DNA of 25,733 nt from Natrialbaceae archaeon (GCA_003552885.1 PUPA01000029.1:1-25733), one strand, 5' to 3'. Shown: positions 6,942-13,749, numbered from the stretch's first letter. The notes: generated by a model not told the origin, from the letters alone. Numbers and translations are program-made.

Positions 6942-8297
6942 ATGACAGCCGAGGAGCCAGTTCGGGTCGGCGTACTCAGTCTTCACACGAGCAAAGAGAG
7001 CAAGGCGATCTGCAACGCGATCGACGATCTGGGCCACCGGCCGGAGTGGCTCCGCACGGAGAACACGACGGTCAGCGTCGAGGACGGCAGCGTCGTCCTG
7101 AAGCCGGCCGTCGACGTGATCGCGAACCGGATGTTGCTCTCGAACACCGAACAGCCCTGTGAGGAGCTCGGGCTGGCGACCACCCTCTCGAAGCTCGTCC
7201 CGACGCTCAACGAGCCGCCGGCGACGTTCGCGGCGACCCACAAGCTCGCGACGGCGGCCACCCTCGCGGCCAACGACGTCCGCGTTCCCGACGTGTTGCT
7301 CGCGCTCGCGAGCGACCGGCTCAACGCCGCCCGCGACCGGTTCGGCGAGGAGGCGGTGTACAAGACCGCGATCGGCACCCACGGCGGGGGAACCTGGAAG
7401 GTCGGCCCAGGCGACCCGGTCAACGCGAAAGTCGGCAACCGGTATGCGTTCCTCCAGGAACTGATCGAACGGGACGGCGAGCGCCACCGTGACGTCCGGG
7501 TGTACATCGTCGGCGACGAGATCATCGGCGCGATGTACCGGTACGCCCCGGAGAACGACTGGCGGACGAACGTCGCCCTCGGCGGCGCGGTCGAGGACGC
7601 CACGCCGGATCTGCCCGGAGAGGTCCGGGAGATGGCCCTCCGGTCCGCCGAGAGTCTCGGGCTCGATTACGCCGGCGTCGACCTCGTCGAGGGCGAGGAA
7701 GGCTGGTTCGTGCTCGAGGTCAACCCGACCGCGGGGTTCAAGGGACTGTTCGAGGCGACCGGCCGCAGCCCGGCCCCCTACATCGCGAAACTCGCGATCG
7801 AACGGGTCGGCGGGACGGTCGACGACGAGCAGGTCGAGGCGCTCTCGCGGACGCTCGACGACTCGCGGCCGTCGGCGATGCCGACGGCGCTGACGAGCCA
7901 CGACGGCGAGCCGGCGACCGTCGGCTACACCGAGGAGGTCGTCCTCTCGGGGACCAGCGGCTCGAAGTCCGTCGTCGCGAAGTCAGACACCGGGGCCTCC
8001 CGGACGAGCATCGACACCCGACTCGCCGCGGACATCGGTGCGGGACCGATCAAGTCGATCACCCGGGTAAAGTCCGGCTCGAGCAAGACGGCCAGAAGCC
8101 GGCCGGTCGTCGACGTCGTCGTCGGCGTGGGGGGCAACCAACACACCGTCACCGCCAGCGTCGAAGACCGCAGCCACATGGACTACTCCGTCATCCTCGG
8201 ACGGGACATCCTGACCAGCTACCGCGTCGACGTGGGCAAGCGCGTCGACGGCGAGCTCCCCGACAGCCCCGAGGAGGAAGAAGAGGCCGCCGAGTGA
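6942..8297 (+). CDS. RimK-type ATP-grasp ligase fused to a RimB-like retropepsin domain
   Basis: The 451-residue protein joins two activities. Residues ~1-290 are a RimK-family ATP-grasp ligase, which forms amide bonds between a carboxylate and an amino acid (glutamate in known members): MLLSNTEQP near 64-72, VYKTAIGTHGGGTWKV (139-154) as the glycine-rich ATP loop, and GWFVLEVNPTAGF (254-266) with metal ligands E259 and N261. Residues ~325-432 match the 'ATP-dependent zinc protease'/RimB family, an aspartic retropepsin-like fold: SDTGAS (348-353) and SVILGRDIL (416-424) are its two hallmarks. An acidic tail ends the protein. In Pseudomonas, RimK and RimB are separate proteins that add and trim glutamates on ribosomal protein S6. 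Archaea lack that S6, so the target here differs. The ATG at 6942 is favoured over 6882 by the TATA-like box at ~6911-6920. Confidence 0.9.
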   Translation: MTAEEPVRVGVLSLHTSKESKAICNAIDDLGHRPEWLRTENTTVSVEDGSVVLKPAVDVIANRMLLSNTEQPCEELGLATTLSKLVPTLNEPPATFAATHKLATAATLAANDVRVPDVLLALASDRLNAARDRFGEEAVYKTAIGTHGGGTWKVGPGDPVNAKVGNRYAFLQELIERDGERHRDVRVYIVGDEIIGAMYRYAPENDWRTNVALGGAVEDATPDLPGEVREMALRSAESLGLDYAGVDLVEGEEGWFVLEVNPTAGFKGLFEATGRSPAPYIAKLAIERVGGTVDDEQVEALSRTLDDSRPSAMPTALTSHDGEPATVGYTEEVVLSGTSGSKSVVAKSDTGASRTSIDTRLAADIGAGPIKSITRVKSGSSKTARSRPVVDVVVGVGGNQHTVTASVEDRSHMDYSVILGRDILTSYRVDVGKRVDGELPDSPEEEEEAAE

Positions 8298-8377
8298 GCC
8301 CGCGCGAGAGCGCCGGGACGGCTCGAACGCGACGGTCGACTGGGGGCACACACCCCACCTATATCCACGTAACGTAT

Positions 8378-8520
8378 CGGAATATTTCCGTTGGATAGCC
8401 GTGGGATACCCTGCGGTAATATTGTTATGTAGTCCCAAAACCGTTATTAGGGGTTCGTGGCGTACGGGATAGCAGGGTAAACGAGTATGCTGTTCCCACA
8501 AAAACACAAGATCGGAGGTC
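8378..8520 (+). promoter_or_regulatory. AT-rich repeat-bearing leader of the small membrane protein/TauE genes
   Basis: This stretch is much richer in A+T than its surroundings. It holds an inverted repeat CGGAA-TAT-TTCCG (8378-8390), three near-copies of GGATAGC (8393-8399, 8404-8410 as GGATACC, 8467-8473), and a TATA-like TTATTAG (8444-8450) preceded by AAAACC. If that box is used, the transcript starts near 8475 and carries a ~50-nt leader ending in the GGAGGT ribosome site. The arrangement suggests a regulated promoter; the regulator is unknown. Confidence 0.45.
8514..8519 (+). promoter_or_regulatory. Shine-Dalgarno GGAGGT selecting GTG 8528
   Basis: GGAGGT lies 8 nt before the GTG at 8528 but only 2 nt before the in-frame GTG at 8522. 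The spacing therefore favours 8528 as the start of the small membrane protein. Most genes in this window lack such a site, consistent with leaderless mRNAs. Confidence 0.55.
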
Positions 8521-8527
8521 GGTGTCC

Positions 8528-8671
8528 GTGATCGAGTTCGCGTCCCCGACGGTGCAAGCGCTCGCCGTCGTCGCGCTCGTCACGGTCGAGGCGGTCGTCC
8601 TCTACACCGGCTACGGCGTCCTCGAGCGTCTCGCGGGACCGCCGGTTATCGAGCGGATAGAGAACGCCTGA
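8528..8671 (+). CDS. Small single-span membrane protein upstream of TauE/SafE (DUF7512-like)
   Basis: A 47-residue protein (starting MIEFASPTVQALAVVALV) from a GTG start. It has one hydrophobic segment (about residues 10-31, LAVVALVTVEAVVLYTGYGV) followed by the amphipathic tail ERLAGPPVIERIENA. Codon use is haloarchaeal, a Shine-Dalgarno sequence is well placed, and its stop lies two bases before the ATG of the TauE/SafE permease, so the two are surely co-transcribed and probably translationally coupled. From memory it resembles small haloarchaeal proteins (DUF7512) found next to TauE/SafE genes; the family name is recalled, not searched. It could be an accessory subunit or stability factor for the permease. 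No function is established. Confidence 0.72.
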   Translation: MIEFASPTVQALAVVALVTVEAVVLYTGYGVLERLAGPPVIERIENA

Positions 8672-8673
8672 TC

Positions 8674-9690
8674 ATGGCGGTACTCGGGCTGAGCGTCGAG
8701 CTGCTCGTCCTGTTCGTCGGCTTCGGGTTCATGGTCGGGGTCTTTTTCGGCTTCTTCGGGATGGGCGGCTCGTTTCTGGTCACCCCCGCCCTCCTGATCC
8801 TGGGGTATCCCGCCCCCGTGGCGATCGGCTCCAGCATGGCGTTCGTCTTCGGGACGGCGATCATCGCGACGATGAAACACGCCGACGTCGGCAACGTCGA
8901 CTACCGTCTGGGCGCGTTGATGTTCGTGGGGATCACCCTCGGCATCGAGGGTGGGCGGCTGTTCGTGTTCTTCTTAGAGGAGCTCGGCCGGGCGGAGCTG
9001 GTCGTCGGGATCGCCTACGTGTTGTTGCTCGCGGCGATCGGCGTCCTCTTTACCAGAAGCGCGCTGCGGGCCGACGGAGCCGACGACGAGCCCGACGACC
9101 CAGACGAGATCCCGGAGCTCGCGAAGACGATCAAATCCTACGACGTCCCCCCGATGATGACCCTCGCCGACGGGAGCAAGGCGTCGCTGTGGACGATCTC
9201 GGGGGTCGGCGGCGGCGTCGGGCTCGTCTCCGGTTTTCTGGGGATCGGCGGCGGATTCATCCGGATGCCGGCGATCTACTACCTCATCGGCGTCCCCCTC
9301 GCCGTCGCCGTCGGGACGAGCCTCTTCGGGGCCCTGATCTCCGGCGGCGTCGGCGCGTTCAGCTACGGCCGCTCGGGCGTCATCGACGTCGGCGTCGTCA
9401 CCGCGTTGCTGGTCGGCAGCGCGCTCGGGGCCCGGATCGGTTCGGCCGCGACGGTGTACGTCGACGAGAGCGACGTGACGATCTACTTCGGCATCATGCT
9501 GTTGCTCGCGAGCGCCGCCGTCGCGTTCGGGGAGATCGCAAACTGGACCGGAATCGCGGCGTTCGACACCGTCAGCTTCGTCCTCCTGATCGGCTCCTCG
9601 GCGCTCGTGACGACGATCATCCTCTACTACGGCACGAAGGAGATCCGGGCCGGTGCCCTCGGGCCGGCCGCGACGACGGGCGAGAAGTGA
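8674..9690 (+). CDS. TauE/SafE-family anion (sulfite/sulfonate) permease
   Basis: A 338-residue polytopic membrane protein with the two-fold repeat of the TauE/SafE family, which exports or imports organic and inorganic sulfur anions. The repeats show as FFGFFGMGGSFLVTPALL (residues ~24-41) and SGFLGIGGGFIRMPAIYYL (~186-204), each a glycine-rich re-entrant motif, with about eight to nine hydrophobic segments overall. An acidic cytoplasmic linker (DGADDEPDDPDEIPELAKT, ~131-149) separates the halves. The ATG at 8674 follows the small membrane protein stop by two bases. Substrate and direction of transport cannot be read from sequence; sulfite, thiosulfate, taurine or other sulfonates are all possible. 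It converges on the PPOX gene, with 12 bp between stop codons. Confidence 0.9.
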   Translation: MAVLGLSVELLVLFVGFGFMVGVFFGFFGMGGSFLVTPALLILGYPAPVAIGSSMAFVFGTAIIATMKHADVGNVDYRLGALMFVGITLGIEGGRLFVFFLEELGRAELVVGIAYVLLLAAIGVLFTRSALRADGADDEPDDPDEIPELAKTIKSYDVPPMMTLADGSKASLWTISGVGGGVGLVSGFLGIGGGFIRMPAIYYLIGVPLAVAVGTSLFGALISGGVGAFSYGRSGVIDVGVVTALLVGSALGARIGSAATVYVDESDVTIYFGIMLLLASAAVAFGEIANWTGIAAFDTVSFVLLIGSSALVTTIILYYGTKEIRAGALGPAATTGEK

Positions 9691-9702
9691 GCCGACACGC
9701 TC

Positions 9703-10200
9703 TCACTCCGAGGACGGCGAGTAGCCGGCGCCCTTCCGGCCGGATCGCTCCGTGGCTTCGAGCGCGAACAGTTCGTAGACGACCTCGCCGGAGTCGGTCC
9801 CCGTCACTCCGAGCGTCGGGAACGTCGCGTTCGCCTCGATCGCCGCCAGGGCCGCCTCGTGGCCCTCTTCGGGGACCCGTTCGATCGGTCCCGAGACGAC
9901 CGCACTCGCCCACTCCTCCGTCGAGACGACCAGGTACGTGGTGAGCGTCGCCCTCCCGCTCCGGTCGACCAGCTCGAGCTTCCGGCTGTCTTCGCCCGAC
10001 CCGAACTGAAAGTAAAGCGTCCCGTCCCGGTAGCCGAACGACATCGGCACCGCGTAGGCGTCGTCGCCGGCCAACGAGAGCACGCCGGTTCCCTGTTCGA
10101 CGAGAAACGTCGACAGCTCCGGCTCCGTCATCGACTCGACAGACCCCGGCGGCGTCCGCTGTCCGTCCTCGAACTCCCACTCCCAGCCGTCCGGATTCAC
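9703..10200 (-). CDS. PPOX-fold (pyridoxamine 5'-phosphate oxidase-like) FMN-binding protein
   Basis: A 165-residue split-barrel protein. MTEPELSTFLVEQGTGVLSLAGDD opens the domain, followed by AVPMSFGYRDGTLYFQFGS, SRKLELVDRSGRATLTTYLVV and WASAVVSGPIERV, the standard strand order of haloarchaeal PPOX proteins that bind FMN or a related cofactor such as F420 or heme. A GTG start at 10200 gives the first 23 residues (including WEWEFEDGQ); an internal ATG at 10131 is the alternative. The upstream TATA-like box (minus CTTTTTATC, ~10236-10244) sits about 40 bp before 10200, which favours the longer form. A second PPOX gene lies at 10757-11227 on the same strand, with a DUF2267 gene on the other strand between them. 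The reaction is unknown. Confidence 0.85.
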   Translation of the reverse strand: MNPDGWEWEFEDGQRTPPGSVESMTEPELSTFLVEQGTGVLSLAGDDAYAVPMSFGYRDGTLYFQFGSGEDSRKLELVDRSGRATLTTYLVVSTEEWASAVVSGPIERVPEEGHEAALAAIEANATFPTLGVTGTDSGEVVYELFALEATERSGRKGAGYSPSSE

Positions 10201-10325
10201 GCTCCCATCCCTCGAGTCTCCCCGCGAGCCGAGGGATAAAAAGAGTTGCCGTCGGTGATAGCTGTCGGCTTCACACAGCGCATCTCAGGGTGGGGTTTAC
10301 CACGGTGCCCGTCGAAGCCCCACGT

Positions 10326-10730
10326 ATGAGCTACAAGGAGTTCATCGGACAGGTCCAGCATCGGCTCGAACTCGCGGAGCTCGGCCCGGCCGTCCGGGCG
10401 ACGCGGGCGACGTTGACTACCCTCGGCGAACGGCTCCACGAGGGGGAGGCGACGGACCTCGCGAGCCCACTCCCGATGGAGATCGACCGCTATCTGACCG
10501 AGGCCGACTCGGGCCAGCGGTTCGACCACCAGGAGTTTCTCGACCGCGTCGCAGAGCGCGAGGGCTGTGACCGCCCGACGGCCAACTACCACTCCCAGCA
10601 GATCGTGGCCCTCCTCGGCGAGCGCGTCCCGCCGGGCAACCTCGAAAAAGCCCGCAACCAGCTCCCCGAGGGATTCGAGACGCTCTTTGCAGTCTACGAC
10701 CGCGAACGCGGGGACGACCGTGAGGATTGA
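10326..10730 (+). CDS. DUF2267 family protein
   Basis: A 134-residue, probably all-helical, acidic cytoplasmic protein of the DUF2267 family: MSYKEFIGQVQHRLEL at the start, then RATRATLTTLGERLHEGEATDLASPLPMEI, the most recognisable family segment (threonine-leucine-glutamate helix then a 'DLASQLP'-like turn), and FDHQEFLDRVAERE. The biochemical role is unknown; family members are often near stress genes. The ATG at 10326 is preferred over the in-frame GTG/ATG region from 10290 because TATA-like GGGTTTACCA (10293-10302) lies ~28 bp upstream of it, giving a leaderless mRNA. It is divergent from the first PPOX gene and converges on the second, with UspA genes just beyond. Confidence 0.85.
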   Translation: MSYKEFIGQVQHRLELAELGPAVRATRATLTTLGERLHEGEATDLASPLPMEIDRYLTEADSGQRFDHQEFLDRVAEREGCDRPTANYHSQQIVALLGERVPPGNLEKARNQLPEGFETLFAVYDRERGDDRED

Positions 10731-10756
10731 GTTCGAGGCCGAGCCTTCCGGCCCGG

Positions 10757-11227
10757 TCACTCGAGGGATCGTTCCGAACGCCCCTCCGGTTCCAGGAACC
10801 GTCCGGAACGCTCCTGGGCTTCCAGGGCGTACCACTGGAGCTCGAGGTCGCCGTCAGCGACGTCGATGTCGCCGGCGACGGCGTGAAACCACGCCTCGAG
10901 GTCGTCGTCGACCTCCTCGGCCGACAGCTCCCGCAGCGGACCGGTCAGGACGACGCTCCGCCAGTCGTCGCTGTCGGCGTGTTCGTAGACGGTGAGACAG
11001 ACCTCCTCGGTCGCCTCGAGGAACGATCGCTTCCTGCTGTCGGGTGCGAACCCGAGGTCGAAGATCGCCCGCTCGGCCGCCTCGTCGTAGGCGAACGCCA
11101 CCGGGATCCCGTACGCACGCCGACCGTCGGCCAGCGCGAGCACGCCGGTAGCCCGCTCGTTGAGGAAGTCGGTCACGGCCTCGTCGGTCATCCTCCGTCC
11201 GTACCAGGGTTCCGGGCTTCGAGCCAT
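10757..11227 (-). CDS. Second PPOX-fold FMN-binding-like protein
   Basis: A 156-residue paralogue of the 9703-10200 protein: MTDEAVTDFLNERATGVLAL, YGIPVAFAYDEAAERAIFDLGF, SRKRSFLEATEEVCLTVYE and WRSVVLTGPLRELS follow the same split-barrel order. The N-terminal MARSPEPWYGRR precedes an internal methionine; the ATG at 11227 is favoured because minus-strand CCTATATCAG (11260-11251) sits ~28 bp upstream. The C-terminus carries a ten-residue near-repeat (LEAQERSGRF then LEPEGRSERS), which is a 30-bp tandem duplication in the DNA. It lies 45 bp downstream of the leftward UspA gene but has its own promoter. Cofactor and substrate are unknown. Confidence 0.85.
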   Translation of the reverse strand: MARSPEPWYGRRMTDEAVTDFLNERATGVLALADGRRAYGIPVAFAYDEAAERAIFDLGFAPDSRKRSFLEATEEVCLTVYEHADSDDWRSVVLTGPLRELSAEEVDDDLEAWFHAVAGDIDVADGDLELQWYALEAQERSGRFLEPEGRSERSLE

Positions 11228-11272
11228 CGCACTCTCCCACCACGTCGGACCTGATATAGGCGGGGCCCGCCC

Positions 11273-11716
11273 TCACCGGACGAGACACACCCTGACCGGC
11301 GCGCGGAACGCCACCGCCTCGGTGACGCTGCCGAGCAGGTGGACCTCGGGCGACCGGCCGTGGCTCCCGAGGAAGATCGCGTCGACGCCGCTCTCGACGG
11401 CGTGGTCGACGATCTTCCGGTCGGCCCGGCCGACGACCGTCTCGGCCGTCAGCTCGACGCCGGCCTCGCCCGCGAGCGCAGACAGCTCCGCGAACAGCTC
11501 CTCGGCGAGCTCGTGAGCCCGCTCTTCCCACTCCGAGGAGCCACGCGGAGGCTCGTGCTGGCCGGCGTCCTCGTGGCCGACGACGCTGTAGCCCGGCTCG
11601 GTCGGGTCGATCACGTGGAGGGCGAGAAGCTCCGCCTCGGGGTGTTCTTCGAGGGCGATCTCGAACGCGCGGCGGGACAGCGGCGAGCCGTCGACGGGAA
11701 CGAGGACGCGGTCCAT
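11273..11716 (-). CDS. UspA-family universal stress protein
   Basis: A 147-residue single-domain Usp. The fold begins MDRVLVPVDGSPLSRRAFE and ends with the ATP-binding loop GSHGRSPEVHLLGSVTEAV, matching G-2x-G-9x-G(S/T), so nucleotide binding is likely. A polar insert with three histidines (GYSVVGHEDAGQHEPPRGSS) follows the second strand, a variable region in the family. The ATG at 11716 is chosen over 11797 because it starts exactly at the first strand and has a TATA-like box (minus CGTTTTTGTCC, ~11741-11751) ~28 bp upstream. It is divergent from a second UspA gene across 113 bp. The family helps survival under stress, but specific activities are mostly undefined. Confidence 0.9.
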   Translation of the reverse strand: MDRVLVPVDGSPLSRRAFEIALEEHPEAELLALHVIDPTEPGYSVVGHEDAGQHEPPRGSSEWEERAHELAEELFAELSALAGEAGVELTAETVVGRADRKIVDHAVESGVDAIFLGSHGRSPEVHLLGSVTEAVAFRAPVRVCLVR

Positions 11717-11829
11717 GCGCCGGGCTACGACACGGACGGACAAAAACGGGTGGCGTGGACCGGTCGGCGTCGGTGACTCTCGTCCCGAGGGGGACAACGG
11801 CTTTCACCCCGGTCGTCGTCCTCTAACCC

Positions 11830-12246
11830 GTGACGCACGTGCTCGTCCCGACCGACGGCTCCGAGACCGCCATGGGGGCGCTCCAGTACGCCCTCGAGCT
11901 GTTCGAGGAGCCGGCGGTGACGATCCTCTACGTGATCGAGCTCGGGAGCGCCGGACCGGGCTCGCCGGGCAGGCTCGACGGTGGGCTCCACTCCGTAGCC
12001 GAGGGGGAGGCCGACCGCGCCCTCGAGGAGGCCGCCGACCTCGCGAGGGCCGCTGGCGCGTCTGTCGAGACGGCCGTCGGCGTCGGCCGGCCCGCGCGTT
12101 CTATCGTCGACAACGCGGACGAGTGGGGGATCGATCACATCGTGATGGGGAGCCACGGCCGCGACGGGGCGAGCCGACTCCTGCTCGGCAGCGTCGCCGA
12201 GACCGTCGTCCGCCGCGCGCCGGTGCCGGTCACCGTCGTCAGGTGA
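11830..12246 (+). CDS. UspA-family universal stress protein
   Basis: A 138-residue Usp from a GTG start: MTHVLVPTDGSETAMGALQYALE, YVIELGSAGPG, then GSHGRDGASRLLLGSVAETV with the complete G-2x-G-9x-G(S/T) ATP-binding motif and the closing strand VPVTVVR. A TATA-like element (GGCTTTCACC) lies ~28 bp upstream of the GTG. It may form an operon with the methyltransferase that starts 30 bp after its stop. It and the divergent UspA at 11273-11716 differ enough to be old paralogues rather than a recent duplication, with no long shared DNA. Confidence 0.9.
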   Translation: MTHVLVPTDGSETAMGALQYALELFEEPAVTILYVIELGSAGPGSPGRLDGGLHSVAEGEADRALEEAADLARAAGASVETAVGVGRPARSIVDNADEWGIDHIVMGSHGRDGASRLLLGSVAETVVRRAPVPVTVVR

Positions 12247-12276
12247 CCACCTGGTCCCCGGGGTCGAACGATCCGT

Positions 12277-12996
12277 ATGCGCGCCATCGAGCTGGCCCGG
12301 TCGGGCGACGAGCCCGCGGCCTGGTACGATCGGATCGCACCGGCCTACGAGCGATACGTCCGCTGGCTCCCGCGTGGCGCCGTCGACCGCCTGGTCGACG
12401 AGCTCGACCCGCAGCCGGGCGAGACGGTCCTCGAGGTCGGCCCCGGTCCGGGAACCGAACTCGTCGACCTCTGTGAGCGCGTCGGGCCGACGGGCAGGGT
12501 CGTCGGCGTCGACGTCTCGGGGGCGATGATCGAGCTCGCGACGGCGCGTCTCGAGCGCCGCGGGTTCGGTGACCGGGCGACCCTGATCCACGGCGACGCT
12601 CGGACGCTCGACCACGTCGCCGACGGATCGGTCGACGCGATCCTCGCGTCGTCGGTCCTCGAGAGCCTCCCGCCGGCGGGGACGCGGACCGTACTCGGGG
12701 AGTGTCTGCGTGTCCTCGCACCCGACGGCCGGCTGGGCGTCCTCTCGCTCGCCCGTTCGGAGCGGCTCCCGGCGCGGCTGTACGCCGACTGCCGGCGGCT
12801 CCTCCCCGGCGCCGCCGACTGCCGGCAGATTGATGCCGTGGCCGTCCTCGAAGCGGCGGGCTTCGCCGTCCGGAGCCGGTGGAGCGACCGGCTGGTCGGC
12901 GTCCCGGTCGAAGGTGTCGTCGCCGTCCCGCCGTCCGGCGGACGGCGGAACGACGAAGGCTCAACTTTTATGCCCCTGCGAGTTTTCGAATCGTAG
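12277..12996 (+). CDS. Class I SAM-dependent methyltransferase
   Basis: A 239-residue Rossmann-fold methyltransferase of the UbiE/Methyltransf_11 type. WYDRIAPAYERYVRWLP (16-32) is the typical N-terminal helix, VLEVGPGPGTEL (51-62) is motif I, GRVVGVDVS places D79 to bind the ribose of SAM, LIHGDARTL is motif II and DAILASSVLESLPP is motif III. The substrate is unknown: small molecules such as quinones, sterol-like compounds or tocopherol-like compounds are methylated by relatives. The C-terminal residues (PPSGGRRNDEGSTFMPLRVFES) lie over the promoter of the next gene and may be poorly conserved. It follows the UspA gene by 30 bp, so an operon is plausible. Confidence 0.9.
   Translation: MRAIELARSGDEPAAWYDRIAPAYERYVRWLPRGAVDRLVDELDPQPGETVLEVGPGPGTELVDLCERVGPTGRVVGVDVSGAMIELATARLERRGFGDRATLIHGDARTLDHVADGSVDAILASSVLESLPPAGTRTVLGECLRVLAPDGRLGVLSLARSERLPARLYADCRRLLPGAADCRQIDAVAVLEAAGFAVRSRWSDRLVGVPVEGVVAVPPSGGRRNDEGSTFMPLRVFES
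12964..12972 (+). promoter_or_regulatory. TATA-like box inside the methyltransferase 3' end
   Basis: ACTTTTATG is centred ~30 bp before the ATG at 12998 and lies inside the last codons of the methyltransferase gene. It would give the winged-helix regulator its own near-leaderless mRNA, independent of the UspA-methyltransferase transcript. Confidence 0.5.
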
Positions 12997-12997
12997 C

Positions 12998-13279
12998 ATG
13001 GCAGCAACCGACGGGGAAACCATCGAGGATCTGCCCCCCAGCGCGAAACTCGTGTTCAAAGTCCTGGAGTACGACGGTCCGCTGACACAGAAACAGATCG
13101 TCGAGGAGTCGATGCTCTCGGCGCGTACCGTCCGCTACGCCCTCGAGCGACTGGAGGAGATCGGCATCGTCGACGAGGACATCTACTTCGCCGACGCCCG
13201 TCAGAGCCTCTATCGGATCGAAGAGCCCGTCGCCGCCGACGGCGCTGGCTCCGGCGAGGACGCCTGCTGTGCGGAGTGA
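12998..13279 (+). CDS. Small winged-helix (MarR/TrmB-like) regulator with C-terminal Cys-Cys
   Basis: A 93-residue DNA-binding protein. The segment PPSAKLVFKVLEYDGPLTQKQIVEESMLSARTVRYALERLEEIGIVDEDI is a classic winged helix-turn-helix with the recognition helix at SARTVRYALERL, followed by a short wing (YFADARQSLYRIEE). The tail GSGEDACCAE has two adjacent cysteines three residues from the end, the only cysteines in the protein, suggesting redox or metal sensing or a metallochaperone contact. The ATG at 12998 is one base after the methyltransferase stop and has its own TATA-like box. The reading frame is open far upstream, but that part overlaps the methyltransferase and is not real. Target genes are unknown. 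Confidence 0.85.
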   Translation: MAATDGETIEDLPPSAKLVFKVLEYDGPLTQKQIVEESMLSARTVRYALERLEEIGIVDEDIYFADARQSLYRIEEPVAADGAGSGEDACCAE

Positions 13280-13318
13280 GAGCGGCAGGATTATTCCCCC
13301 TCGGTGACCGTCGTCCCC

Positions 13319-13723
13319 ATGGACAAAGATCGGTTGCCACGATGGGGCTGGCTCCTGGTCGGACTGTTCGGGGCGACGATCGTCGCCCAGCTGGCGAACC
13401 TGCTGGTGCTTTTTCCGCTCGGGCTCCCGTTCGAGTACGGCGTCGTCGCCGTCATCGCCGCGATGTCGCCCGTGTTGATCTACGTCGGCCTCTGGTACGA
13501 CGAGGAGAAGGCCGACTACTGGGAGAACCGCCGCGAACGGATCGTCGGTGACGTCCTGTTCATCCTGCTGGGGGCGAGCCTCGGGGCCGCTGTCGTGCTC
13601 GTCGGGCTCGGCGGCTGGCCGAGGCAGCTGATCGCCGACGTCCTCGCGATGGCCGGCGGCTTCACCCTCGCCTGGGGGCTGTTCTACTGGCGCAACCCCG
13701 ACATCTACTTCCAGGGGGAGTGA
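13319..13723 (+). CDS. Four-helix membrane protein of unknown function
   Basis: A 134-residue protein starting MDKDRLPRWGWLLVGLFG. Four hydrophobic segments are visible: WGWLLVGLFGATIVAQL, VVAVIAAMSPVLIYVGLWY, VLFILLGASLGAAVVLVGL and VLAMAGGFTLAWGLFYW. A charged cytoplasmic loop (DEEKADYWENRRERIVGD) separates helices two and three, and the protein ends NPDIYFQGE. I do not recognise the family beyond a general haloarchaeal membrane protein. The ATG at 13319 is chosen over the GTG at 13304 because TATA-like GATTATTCC (13289-13297) lies ~27 bp upstream. The preceding regulator gene ends 39 bp earlier on the same strand. Confidence 0.78.
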   Translation: MDKDRLPRWGWLLVGLFGATIVAQLANLLVLFPLGLPFEYGVVAVIAAMSPVLIYVGLWYDEEKADYWENRRERIVGDVLFILLGASLGAAVVLVGLGGWPRQLIADVLAMAGGFTLAWGLFYWRNPDIYFQGE

Positions 13724-13749
13724 GCCGCCGTTCCGTTCTACTCACGGGG

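Noticed and set aside
10197..10835. Leftward 212-residue frame across the DUF2267 gene
   Set aside because: It is the complement of the DUF2267 gene and spans two promoters; no domain is recognisable.
12710..12997. Upstream extension of the winged-helix regulator
   Set aside because: It overlaps the methyltransferase motifs in another frame and is Ser/Arg/Pro-rich; the ATG at 12998 has its own TATA-like box.
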